Source: Prochlorococcus sp. AG-402-B05 (GTDB lineage: Bacteria; Cyanobacteriota; Cyanobacteriia; PCC-6307; Cyanobiaceae). Taken from it: 64,000 bases of DNA. Shown here piece by piece: positions 56,338 through 63,894 of the stretch. The notes under the pieces were generated by a model. That model did not search any database. It had not been told where the DNA came from and was given only the letters and a program-made list of their open reading frames with translations. Every line of letters begins with the position of its first letter. The stretch's first letter is position 1. The stretch is from positions 49,444 to 113,443 of the forward strand of contig QCHK01000005.1 in the NCBI GenBank assembly GCA_003279635.1. Direction: 5' to 3'. A program made the translations under genes and the position numbers.

Positions 56338-56598
56338 TTGCTAAATACCTTCCATAAACTTCTCAAATTAGCCTTTATATTCGCAGCTGTAATTACTGGA
56401 TGGACTTCTGCTATTCTTTTATCCAGTACAACATTTAATATCGAGATTAAGGAATTAATAACTAAAATGTATTTCAATCAAAAGAACTTTATCTTTAATG
56501 TCAAAGATTTATCACTTTTATTAGTAAAAGATGCAAATGAGCGTTTTTCTGATAAAAAGCAAGGAATAATTCCATTAATCAATTCAAAATTAGATTAA
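56338..56598 (+). CDS. Small anchored protein, unknown
   Basis: 86 aa. An N-terminal hydrophobic helix (KLAFIFAAVITGWTSAILLSSTTF) acts as signal anchor or uncleaved signal; the remaining 60 residues are polar and Lys/Asn-rich (KDLSLLLVKDANERFSDKKQGIIPL). The TTG start is the only one near the helix. It ends five bases before the nucleoside-deoxyribosyltransferase-like gene and may be cotranscribed with it. Not recognised. Confidence 0.5.
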   Translation: MLNTFHKLLKLAFIFAAVITGWTSAILLSSTTFNIEIKELITKMYFNQKNFIFNVKDLSLLLVKDANERFSDKKQGIIPLINSKLD

Positions 56599-56603
56599 AA
56601 AAA

Positions 56604-57068
56604 TTGATAAACAAGACACTTTATCTGGCCTCTCCCTATGGCTTTTCTGAGCATTGGAGGCTCAAACTTTTACCTGAATTTGTTTCTAAATTGGAGTTTA
56701 TGGGGGCGAGTATTTTGGAACCTTTTGATCGTAATAGTCATATTGATATTTCTGCGTCTGGTTGGGCTAATAAAGTTGCTAATTCAAACTTAAATGATTT
56801 GAGGCAGGCTGATGGCTTATTTGCAATAGTTAATGGAACGCCACCTGACGAGGGAGTAATGGTTGAGCTTGGTGTCGCTATTGCTTTAGGAAAAACTATA
56901 TTCTTATTTAGAGATGATTTTCGTAAATGTTCTGATTCTAATGAATATCCCCTTAACCTAATGATTTTTCTTGGGTTGCCTTATGATTCATGGAATGACT
57001 ACTATTATTCTTCCTTGGATGAGCTAGATTGTGAAAAGAAAGCTATTTATAAATGGTTGAGAAACTAA
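56604..57068 (+). CDS. Nucleoside 2-deoxyribosyltransferase family protein
   Basis: 154 aa with the NDT pattern: LYLASPYGFSEHW at the N-terminus, ILEPFDRN, NDLRQADGLFAIVNGTPPDEGVMVELGVAIALGKTIFLFRDDFRK, in which DG and the E of GVMVELG carry the deoxyribose-binding and nucleophilic residues of the family. It would exchange bases between deoxynucleosides, or hydrolyse them, in the cytosol: a salvage or nucleotide-sanitation role. TTG start. It follows the small anchored protein closely. Confidence 0.82.
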   Translation: MINKTLYLASPYGFSEHWRLKLLPEFVSKLEFMGASILEPFDRNSHIDISASGWANKVANSNLNDLRQADGLFAIVNGTPPDEGVMVELGVAIALGKTIFLFRDDFRKCSDSNEYPLNLMIFLGLPYDSWNDYYYSSLDELDCEKKAIYKWLRN

Positions 57069-57174
57069 ATTTAATGTATATAATTTGTATTAATTTATTT
57101 ACTAAATTAAATTTTAATCTCTGTATTTTCATGATATCTTTTGCTAAAAAATTGTTCTAGGATTATATTTTCAA

Positions 57175-58032
57175 ATGAAGGACAATTTATTTAACGTTAC
57201 TAAAATACGCATAGAAATATCTTTTAAATCATTTGATGAACTTCGTAAAACTTTATCTTTTTATCAGAGAAATAATCTTTATAAAATTAATATACCCTGT
57301 AAAAACAGCTTGAAAAAGGATTTTCTTTTAAAGTCGATTGAAATTGCAAAAGATGAGTTTCCAAATATTGATATTGTTCCTCACTTTAGTATCCTCCATG
57401 AATTCAAAAGAAATAGGAATAATACTCAAGCTTCTTTTATTAAATTTATGCAGGCTGTTAAATATTATGGATGCAAGGAAGTACTTCTTGTTTCTGGTTC
57501 TCAAAAAAGGTCTACTTTAGACTCGATTACTGCTTTAAATATGATTAAAGACAACTCTTTGTTTTTTAATCAAGCTATTTCTATTGGCGTAGCATTTAAT
57601 CCTTATCTACCTCGCTATTTGTTTGATGAAGAGATTTTAAGATTAAAAAAGAAGCTTCAATCAGGTTTAGTTACTTCTATCTGGATTCAATTTGGTACTG
57701 ATTATAAACTTCTAAGAAGTAGGATTGAAATACTTTCTAATATGATATCCGTCACTATTAATAATAATCCTAAAATTTCAAAAATTAGTTTATATGGTAG
57801 TATTTTAATCCCTTCTAAGCAATTTCTAGCTAGATTTAAATATCGACCATGGAAAGGTGTTTATTGTTCTAATGAATTTTTAGAATCAGAGGAATTTGCT
57901 AATAAAATAATTACAAATCTATTAAAGACTTATAAATATAATGAAATCTTACCATTAATTGAGACAAATATTTCTACCGATAAACATTTGAAAAAATTAA
58001 AAAATATTCTTAATTTATCGATTGAATTTTAA
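57175..58032 (+). CDS. MetF-like (MTHFR-type) barrel protein lacking the RGD motif
   Basis: 285 aa. Blocks line up with methylenetetrahydrofolate reductase: IVPHFSILHEFKRNRN (compare PHLTC), YYGCKEVLLVSGS (compare the G...ALRGD strand), ISIGVAFNPYLPR...EEILRLKKKLQSGLVTSIWIQFGTDYKLLRSRIEIL (compare the E..LL.LK.KV.AGA..ITQ.FFD region). The RGD that binds FAD is SGS here. N- and C-terminal parts are basic and AT-rich. It may be a degenerate or re-purposed MetF. ATG start; about 100 bases after the NDT-like gene. Confidence 0.5.
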   Translation: MKDNLFNVTKIRIEISFKSFDELRKTLSFYQRNNLYKINIPCKNSLKKDFLLKSIEIAKDEFPNIDIVPHFSILHEFKRNRNNTQASFIKFMQAVKYYGCKEVLLVSGSQKRSTLDSITALNMIKDNSLFFNQAISIGVAFNPYLPRYLFDEEILRLKKKLQSGLVTSIWIQFGTDYKLLRSRIEILSNMISVTINNNPKISKISLYGSILIPSKQFLARFKYRPWKGVYCSNEFLESEEFANKIITNLLKTYKYNEILPLIETNISTDKHLKKLKNILNLSIEF

Positions 58033-58547
58033 TTGCTCAAAAATGTATCTAAAAAAGATTTAAACTGTAAAAAAGGATTCTATCTAAACTTTATTTTGAA
58101 CTTCATGAAGTTGTTTTGGCTAAAATAATTTTTAAATTAAAATTGTGCACAAAGTTTTAAAGTAGAATTTTTTCTATTAAAGCCGCTCATAGAATGGAAC
58201 TAATGGTTTGTAAGGATTCATTTCAATTTTTAAATATAAAAAAATTTTTCCATAAATAAATGTTATTTGGCTATGAACTTATTGTAAATATTATTCTTTT
58301 TGGGCCTCTCTTCTATTCTTTTGTTGTTGGAGCAAGAGTTATTTAATGGCGATCTTTTTGAAAGGTTTCTTCGCTTTTTGAATATGTATATTCTCTTATA
58401 TCTTTTGAGCCGCCTTTATCTAAGCCCTGTTTTATCTTGGTGTAACACTCTAGGCTGATATTTATAGCTTTGTCTTCGAAAGAATGTCATCTGTTCTTCG
58501 CGGTCCATGGGAAATTCCATTAATTTATTATATATGATCATTTGAAA
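58033..58547. other. Intergenic stretch with one tiny ORF
   Basis: Apart from the 28-aa ORF at 58260 and two still shorter ORFs (58195, 58487) I see no gene in these 515 AT-rich bases. Confidence 0.4.
58260..58346 (+). CDS. Hydrophobic peptide, 28 aa (not in ORF track)
   Basis: MLFGYELIVNIILFGPLFYS, then FVVGARVI: a single transmembrane segment with a small basic end, the size and shape of photosystem small-subunit peptides. I cannot match it to a named subunit. ATG start, TAA stop. At 28 codons chance is quite possible. Confidence 0.3.
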   Translation: MLFGYELIVNIILFGPLFYSFVVGARVI

Positions 58548-58751
58548 ATGTTTTCATCAAGAATAAAAACACCTCAGAAGGCGATCCCTCAAGTAAATTC
58601 ATTTGCTGCGGATACTTTTTTGCTTAGAAGAGGTTCTGAAGCTACTAGGTATAAGCTTGCAGCTTTGATGATGTTTATAGCCGGCTTTGGTTTGCTAACT
58701 TTAGGTACTTGGGTTCTTAATGATTTTAAATTTTTAACTTTTACAAATTGA
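58548..58751 (+). CDS. Small single-pass membrane protein (paralogue of the 24.0 kb gene)
   Basis: 67 aa from the ATG at 58548. A basic N-terminus (SSRIKTPQKAIPQVNSFAADTFLLRRGSEATRYK) and one transmembrane helix (LAALMMFIAGFGLLTLGTWVLNDF). E..RY....LM.FI......G.W.L..F is shared with the protein at 23989, which suggests paralogy. Likely a thylakoid or plasma-membrane small protein; function unknown. Confidence 0.6.
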   Translation: MFSSRIKTPQKAIPQVNSFAADTFLLRRGSEATRYKLAALMMFIAGFGLLTLGTWVLNDFKFLTFTN

Positions 58752-58885
58752 ACTTTAAGCTTGCAAAATTTATTTAGAATTATTTAAAATCTTCTTGAAT
58801 TTAATTATCAAATCCCCTTTTTTATATTGTTTCAATCAAAAATTCTATCTTTAGTGTTCTAAGGTTTGTTTGTAGCAACTTTTAA

Positions 58886-59221
58886 ATGTCTAAATCTTGG
58901 GATAAATATTTTTCTCATTACTCAGATTGGGATGGTCAACATTGTTTTAATGTCAGAATTGAGCTCAAATTTGAAGAGGAATTAAAGCGGCTTGGTTATG
59001 CTGAATACGTTAAATCTAATGATATTTACCTAGAAGATAGATTCATATCTGCTAATGCTCTACCTATCAGTAAAACTTATACTAAGAGCGAAGATGAGAT
59101 TTTATTGACTTTCGATGTTCCTTACGATTGGTCTATTGATACTGATTGGGAGGATAAAGCTCTTGTTCTTCTTGGGCTAAGCGACGAATGGATTATAGAC
59201 TCATCTGTTGAAGACAAATGA
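58886..59221 (+). CDS. Soluble protein, 111 aa, unknown
   Basis: MSKSWDKYFSHYSDWDGQHCFNVRIELKFEEEL: acidic, aromatic-rich protein with a mixed alpha/beta look (VRIELKF, EILLTFDVPYDWSIDTDWEDKALVLLGLSDEW). No membrane segment. ATG start, and the codon pattern over 111 residues suggests a genuine gene. Not recognised; the Trp-rich middle is the main feature. Confidence 0.55.
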   Translation: MSKSWDKYFSHYSDWDGQHCFNVRIELKFEEELKRLGYAEYVKSNDIYLEDRFISANALPISKTYTKSEDEILLTFDVPYDWSIDTDWEDKALVLLGLSDEWIIDSSVEDK

Positions 59222-59267
59222 AGTACTAATGTATGTTTTTTAAACTACAGAATATATTTAATTACAG

Positions 59268-59537
59268 TTATGAGTAAAAAATAAGTGCAAGACCTTTTTG
59301 AGTTAGGTAAAATTCTTTTTCTTCGCGACTTAAATCCATTGCTAATTCCTCTCCTTCTTTAATTGCTTGTTCATAAGGAGGTTTTGAAGGGGAGGAATTC
59401 CCTTTATAAATAGCTGCAATTCCTAATGGAGTTGCGTTCCATGCGAAATTAGCTGTTTCTCCAATGAGAGGCTGATTTAAAGCTTCTTCAAGAAGATTTG
59501 AAGACTTTGATTTTGGACGAATTGTTGTTGATGTCAT
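59268..59537 (-). CDS. Small protein, 89 aa, unknown
   Basis: MTSTTIRPKSKSSNLLEEALNQPLIGETANFAWNATPLGIAAIYKGNSSPSKPPYEQAIKEGEELAMDLSREEKEFYLTQKGLALIFYS. A soluble mix of turn-rich and helical parts with a PP-loop in the middle. ATG start. It is convergent with the 111-aa gene. The family is not recognised; ordinary composition suggests it is real. Confidence 0.5.
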   Translation of the reverse strand: MTSTTIRPKSKSSNLLEEALNQPLIGETANFAWNATPLGIAAIYKGNSSPSKPPYEQAIKEGEELAMDLSREEKEFYLTQKGLALIFYS

Positions 59538-59731
59538 GTTTATATTTAAGATTTCTTATAAAAAAAACTTTTTTAGTTATCCTTAGAAGAACGTATACAC
59601 TCACTTTCTAGTGCATTTTATTGTTTTATGCGTCAATTTTGTTGATCTCTGCATCCTTTAGGATTCCCAGCTTTTTTATAATTTCTTAGCTCTAGATAGA
59701 TTTTATTAAATCATTTAAAAATAAATTCTTA

Positions 59732-60127
59732 TTATTTATCTTTTATCATTTTTTGAAACAGAATAAATTGTTTAAACTGCTCAAATAACTCTTCGTTAAA
59801 ATTCTCTTTTGATTTAGATAAAATATAGTCTGAATTATAGTTGTACTTTTTTGTGTCGTAAGTTATACCTTTATCTGAGATCAATTCATCAAGATCGTTA
59901 TAGTTGAAGGATGGTTTATCTTTATTAGTTTCTTTGCTGTAAAGCCTCTTATCTATGTTTTTATTTGAATTTTTATGATCGAGGGCGACTCTCGCCATCA
60001 ATGCTTCTTCTACTAATATTCCTACCACTTTTGATTGGCTTAGCTTTTCTTTATTTGCAATTTTGGTTATCGTCTTCTGAGCATTAATTGATGGAAGATA
60101 GCCAATCCTTTTTCTTAGGGAGGGCAT
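59732..60127 (-). CDS. Ribbon-helix-helix-like protein
   Basis: 131 aa. The N-terminal 50 residues (RKRIGYLPSINAQKTITKIANKEKLSQSKVVGILVEEALMARVA) fit a ribbon-helix-helix/CopG-like DNA-binding unit: strand, helix, SQSKV turn and second helix EEALMA. The C-terminal part is charged and Asn/Lys-rich and may hold a partner-binding tail. It may be a small repressor or antitoxin-like regulator; no toxin gene sits next to it. ATG start. Confidence 0.5.
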   Translation of the reverse strand: MPSLRKRIGYLPSINAQKTITKIANKEKLSQSKVVGILVEEALMARVALDHKNSNKNIDKRLYSKETNKDKPSFNYNDLDELISDKGITYDTKKYNYNSDYILSKSKENFNEELFEQFKQFILFQKMIKDK

Positions 60128-60210
60128 ACATTTACTTTTTGATGAAATTTAATTTACTTTACCTTTTGATTGAATTTCAAATATTCTATGTATTTCTTGA
60201 CCTGATAACC

Positions 60211-60387
60211 TTAAAAAATCCAATCAGCTAGCATTATTTTTGCTTTCTCCATCTCATTATTAGCCTTATGCTCATTTATCTTTTTTAGAGCAGAATATGC
60301 CATTTCTCCTTTTTCCCAATAATGAATGTGATTTATAGGGCTAAGAAGATTAGATTCACTTCCAGAATTTGTATTTTTTTTAGGCAT
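60211..60387 (-). CDS. Small helical protein, 58 aa (not in ORF track)
   Basis: MPKKNTNSGSESNLLSPINH, then IHYWEKGEMAYSALKKINEHKANNEMEKAKIMLADWIF: an extended N-terminus and a helical hairpin-like remainder with HYWEKG and LADWIF. ATG start, TAA stop. Codons are normal for the region. It is in the same direction as the RHH-like gene and about 80 bases upstream of it. Confidence 0.45.
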   Translation of the reverse strand: MPKKNTNSGSESNLLSPINHIHYWEKGEMAYSALKKINEHKANNEMEKAKIMLADWIF

Positions 60388-60544
60388 TAGCTTATCAATA
60401 AATAGTTATTTTTTGATTTGAATTAAATAATCAACTTCAATCACAGAATAGACTATTAACGCACCTTTCTATTAAAAAATAAAAATAAAGTAAAATATAT
60501 TCTCTAGGGATTTAGCACTACTAATAATTGACTTTGAAAATATA

Positions 60545-60769
60545 TTATTTGATCTTGTGTTTCTTGTCTTCAGGAAATTCTGGTTTCTCTTTCTTTTTTC
60601 TCCTGCCGTCTGAAAGCTCTAATAAAGTTGAAAGTTGTTCATATACTGATCTGAGTGATGATAATTCAGGAAGTAAACCGTCATTCCTGAGGTCTTCGTC
60701 CATATATCTAAGCTCTTGTCTTACATAGGAGAGAATTGATTTCGCTTCATCTCTTTTTGGGCCAGCCAT
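60545..60769 (-). CDS. Small coiled-coil protein (paralogue of the 63.7 kb gene)
   Basis: 74 aa from the ATG at 60769 (MAGPKRDEAKSILSYVRQELRYMDEDLRNDGLLPELSSLRSVYEQLSTLLELSDGRRKKKEKPEFPEDKKHKIK). It shares I/V-RQELR..D..L...GLLPELS.L..VY..L..L..L..G..KKK.KPEF with the protein at 63691, so these are close paralogues. Helical core, lysine-rich tail. The track's longer ORF adds 22 residues that have no counterpart in the paralogue. Function unknown. Confidence 0.7.
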   Translation of the reverse strand: MAGPKRDEAKSILSYVRQELRYMDEDLRNDGLLPELSSLRSVYEQLSTLLELSDGRRKKKEKPEFPEDKKHKIK

Positions 60770-60916
60770 ATTTTTTAAATTTTTTGAAAAGATACAACAA
60801 AAATGATCTGAAATAAAATTTAAACTGGGTATCAAGACAATGCGTCTCTCCTTAATATCTTTTATATTTAATCAATAATCTCTTTTGATTTTTTAAAGTT
60901 TAGTTTTGACTCAATA

Positions 60917-60957
60917 AATAAAAGTAATAAATAAATAATTTATTTATTACTTTTATT
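60917..60957. repeat. Perfect 20-bp AT palindrome
   Basis: AATAAAAGTAATAAATAAAT, one A, then its exact reverse complement. It sits 32 bases before the start of the flavoprotein gene. In RNA it could form a very stable AU hairpin in the 5' leader; in DNA a cruciform. Confidence 0.75.
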
Positions 60958-60988
60958 AAAATATAAATTATTATAAGTTTATTCTTTG

Positions 60989-62212
60989 ATGATCTCAGAT
61001 CTTGTCATTATTGGAGGTGGTGCCTCTGGCTTTATGGGGGCAATCACCGCGATTACTAATGGACTTAGATCTGTTGTAGTTCTAGAAGGTACCTCAAAAG
61101 TACTTGAAAAAGTGAGAATTAGTGGTGGTGGTAGATGTAATTTAACCAACTCATGTTTCGAGATTTCTAATTTAGTAAATAATTATCCTAGAGGAGAAAA
61201 GCAACTATTAGGGTTGTTTAATCGATTTTCTACAACTGAAGCTTTTGATTGGTTTCAGGAGAAAGGACTTAGTCTTAAAGTAGAGAAAGATGGCAGAGTA
61301 TTTCCTTGCTCTGATTCTTCTGAAGAAGTTATAAGATGTTTGATATCTGCTGCGATAAAATCTGGTGTGAAGGTATTAACTAATTCTTATGTTAAGCAAA
61401 TAAGTAAAATAGAAGGCGGCTTTAACTTATTAGTTAGAGGAAACAATTCCTTTCAAGCTAAGAATATTTTAATTTGTACTGGTGGTCATTCTAGTGGACG
61501 TCGATTAGCAAAGAGTCTTGGGCACTCAATTATTCAGCCTGTTCCATCCCTTTTTTCTTTTTCTACTTCAGATAGTTCATTAAGAGATTGTTCAGGTATT
61601 ACTTTAGATGTTCAAATCCAACTCAATGTTAACAACAAAAAATATTCTGGAAAAGGTCCTATCTTGATAACTCATAAAGGCTTTAGCGGCCCCGTCATAC
61701 TTAGGCTATCTGCATTTAGTGCTAGAAATCTATACGATAACAAATACAATGGTGAATTAAAAATAAATTGGCTTTGTATGAATGAGAATGAAGCCAGATT
61801 AAAAATTGATTTATATAAATTAGAAAATGGTAAGAAATTAGTATTTAATAATAAGCCTTTCCATAAGCTTCCAAGAAGCTTATGGAAATCTTTTCTCTTA
61901 AGCTTAAATATTGATACGCAATTGAAATGGGCGGAACTATCTAAATCAGAAAAAGAGTCTTTAATTAAATGTTTAACAATGAAAACCTACTTGATAAAGG
62001 GACGTGGCCCTTTTGGTGAGGAATTTGTAACTGCTGGAGGAGTATCACTTAAGGAAATTAATTTTAAAACGATGGAAAGTAAGATAACTAAGGGGGTATT
62101 CTTTGCTGGTGAAGTATTAGATATTGATGGTGTTACTGGTGGTTTTAATTTCCAGCATTGTTGGACTAGTGGTTGGGTAGCAGGAAAATCAATAGTTGTT
62201 GAATATTCATGA
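60989..62212 (+). CDS. HI0933/BaiN-type flavoprotein
   Basis: 407 aa from the ATG at 60989. An N-terminal FAD-binding motif (LVIIGGGASGFMGAITAI), the family block VRISGGGRCNLTNSC, YPRGEKQLLGLFNRFSTTEAFDWFQEKGLSLKVEKDGRVFP, NILICTGGHSSGRRLAKSLGHSI and a C-terminal GVFFAGEVLDIDGVTGGFNFQHCWTSGWVAGK with the second FAD contact. The family (HI0933, BaiN) reduces small molecules; substrate here unknown. The leader carries the palindrome at 60917. Confidence 0.9.
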   Translation: MISDLVIIGGGASGFMGAITAITNGLRSVVVLEGTSKVLEKVRISGGGRCNLTNSCFEISNLVNNYPRGEKQLLGLFNRFSTTEAFDWFQEKGLSLKVEKDGRVFPCSDSSEEVIRCLISAAIKSGVKVLTNSYVKQISKIEGGFNLLVRGNNSFQAKNILICTGGHSSGRRLAKSLGHSIIQPVPSLFSFSTSDSSLRDCSGITLDVQIQLNVNNKKYSGKGPILITHKGFSGPVILRLSAFSARNLYDNKYNGELKINWLCMNENEARLKIDLYKLENGKKLVFNNKPFHKLPRSLWKSFLLSLNIDTQLKWAELSKSEKESLIKCLTMKTYLIKGRGPFGEEFVTAGGVSLKEINFKTMESKITKGVFFAGEVLDIDGVTGGFNFQHCWTSGWVAGKSIVVEYS

Positions 62213-62283
62213 CTTGAAGCAATTTTTACAAATTTCTAATATTAAATTTCTTAGGAAAACTATAAATATACGTAATTTTAACC

Positions 62284-62368
62284 TTACCCAAGTGAAGCCA
62301 TTAGTGCTGGTATCTCAACTTCTATAAGACCAACAGCAGCTGTCGCAGTAAGTAGTGATGTTCTCTAA
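62284..62368. other. Short coding-like stretch lacking a start codon
   Basis: Both strands read as a plausible peptide end. Minus: TSLLTATAAVGLIEVEIPAL, then MASLG and TAA. Plus: PSEAISAGISTSIRPTAAVA, then VSSDVL and TAA. The stretch is visibly richer in G and C than its surroundings, but neither frame has an upstream start codon before a stop. It may be the end of a lost or transposed gene. Confidence 0.35.
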
Positions 62369-62421
62369 GTTTAATGTTTAACTTCAATTTAACCTTGGAC
62401 TTTCTTTTTGTCGCGAAAACC

Positions 62422-62485
62422 ACTAAAAAGACGAGCCTATTGGGATGAGTGTAATTACTCATCCCAATAGGCTCGTCTTTTTAGT
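62422..62485. terminator. Bidirectional terminator, 29-bp perfect stem
   Basis: A 29-base arm (starting ACTAAAAAGACGAGCCTATT) and its exact reverse complement are separated by the six bases GTAATT. A5 at one end and T5 at the other make it an intrinsic terminator on both strands. It lies between the flavoprotein gene and the doxX-like gene, both on the plus strand. Confidence 0.75.
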
Positions 62486-62541
62486 TTCCACGCTTTATGC
62501 GCTTACATATCTAAAGTTCAGTTCAATTGTTCTAGGTTAAA

Positions 62542-63099
62542 TTGCTTAATTCGATCTTCTATAAATCAGTATTTAAAGATTTTGCTTTTTTGATTTTGAG
62601 AGTATTTACAGGAGCACTTTTAATCCACCATGGATTTGAAAAGCTAAATGACATCAACAATTTTGCTGATGCTTTTGTACGTCCTCTTCATTTGCCATTT
62701 CCAGTCACCCTCTCATACATTGCGGCTGGATCTGAGATAGGTGGTAGTTGGTTATTGATACTTGGTCTTGGTACCAGATTAGGAGCATGTGCAATTCTAG
62801 GGACTATGAGTGTAGCTATCTATCACGCAATCGTTACTTCAGGTTTCAATATTTATCTATTAGAGCTCTTAGCGCTTTATTTTAGTTCTGCTTTTTCAAT
62901 TATTTTGTTGGGACCTGGTATGTTCTCTGCTGACTACCTAATTAAAGAGATTTTTAAATCCAATCCTAATTTTATTTTTTCAATTTTTACTCATCAACAA
63001 ACAAGTAAAACTGAATCATTTTCAAAAAGAGAATCATCTAAATCTGTAAAACAAAAGAAATCATTTGATTTTCCCTTTACTAACTTCTTATCTTCTTGA
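62542..63099 (+). CDS. DoxX-family membrane protein
   Basis: 185 aa with four hydrophobic helices (FAFLILRVFTGALLIHHGFEKL, LSYIAAGSEIGGSWLLILGLGTRLGACAILGTM, AIVTSGFNIYLLELLALYFSSAFSIILLGPG). LLIHHGFEKL and the GSWLLILGL repeat are DoxX hallmarks. C-terminal 50 residues are Lys/Ser-rich and probably cytoplasmic. Function in cyanobacteria is not known to me. TTG start; follows the long terminator hairpin by about 55 bases and overlaps the next minus-strand gene's end by 20 bases. Confidence 0.8.
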   Translation: MLNSIFYKSVFKDFAFLILRVFTGALLIHHGFEKLNDINNFADAFVRPLHLPFPVTLSYIAAGSEIGGSWLLILGLGTRLGACAILGTMSVAIYHAIVTSGFNIYLLELLALYFSSAFSIILLGPGMFSADYLIKEIFKSNPNFIFSIFTHQQTSKTESFSKRESSKSVKQKKSFDFPFTNFLSS

Positions 63100-63406
63100 C
63101 CAAATTATGATTATTTTTACCAGTATCTTTTTTCTTCATTGATAAGTAGAACCACATCCAAGTAGGTAAAGTAATAAAAAAACCAATTAATATGATATAA
63201 CTTTTTGTTGTGTCCCAAGCAGATTTATCACAATCATCCTTAATTTTAATTGAAGGACTTACTTTACTATTTAGGTTCCTACAAATATTTAACCCGTGAA
63301 TACTAAGCGTTCCATATGTTATTGCTGTTGGAACCGTAGCAAGTGATATTGCGAGTATTAAATTGCCTAGCCTCAGATTGAGGTCTTTTCTTTTTTGTAG
63401 ATCCAT
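63080..63406 (-). CDS. Two-helix membrane protein, unknown
   Basis: From the ATG at 63406 the protein is 108 aa. Two transmembrane helices (LGNLILAISLATVPTAITYGTL and SYIILIGFFITLPTWMWFYLSM) frame a polar loop with two Cys (NICRNLNSKVSPSIKIKDDCDK) that might form a disulfide on the lumenal or periplasmic side. The tail is basic (KKKDTGKNNHNLVKKIRS). No family recognised. Its 3' end overlaps doxX convergently by 20 bases. Confidence 0.6.
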   Translation of the reverse strand: MDLQKRKDLNLRLGNLILAISLATVPTAITYGTLSIHGLNICRNLNSKVSPSIKIKDDCDKSAWDTTKSYIILIGFFITLPTWMWFYLSMKKKDTGKNNHNLVKKIRS

Positions 63407-63690
63407 ATATATATTTTTATCCAAATCTTTGAAATGGCACTGTATATTTCTTATTTTTTTACAAACCAGTAAACCTTTTAAAAATGGGCCCTAAATTTCT
63501 TGCTCTGTATTTTCATAAGCAATAATCTCTCTACTTTTCTTGTGATTATTAGTTTTATATCTTTTTGTGCTTAACTTGCTTAAAAGTTTGGTAATAACTT
63601 GTGGGATTATAAATTTTGTAAATTGGTAGATGCTTTATATAGTAATCTTAGGCTAAAGTTAATTAGTTGTAGTAATTAATCTATTTTATA

Positions 63691-63894
63691 ATGTCCACAA
63701 GTAAGAGAGAAGAAGTTAGTTCTCATTTGCGTTATATCAGGCAAGAACTTCGTGACTTGGATCAAATGCTTGGCCAATATGGCTTATTACCCGAGTTGTC
63801 TGAGCTTAAAGAGGTATATAACTCTTTAGATGCTCTTCATCAATTACTTTCAGGTAAAGTTAAAAAGAAACCTAAGCCTGAGTTTGATGATTGA
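63691..63894 (+). CDS. Small coiled-coil protein (paralogue of the 60.5 kb gene)
   Basis: 67 aa: MSTSKREEVSSHLRYIRQELRDLDQMLGQYGLLPELSELKEVYNSLDALHQLLSGKVKKKPKPEFDD. Nearly all helical with heptad-like leucines and a Lys-rich tail, sharing RQELR, GLLPELS.L..VY..L..L..L.SG..KKK.KPEF with the gene at 60545. ATG start. Function unknown; it is probably one of a small family of duplicated genes in this accessory block. Confidence 0.7.
   Translation: MSTSKREEVSSHLRYIRQELRDLDQMLGQYGLLPELSELKEVYNSLDALHQLLSGKVKKKPKPEFDD

Noticed and set aside
62284-62368. Lanthipeptide (prochlorosin) precursor
   Set aside because: No leader, no start codon, no double-Gly site, and only scattered Ser/Thr and no Cys.
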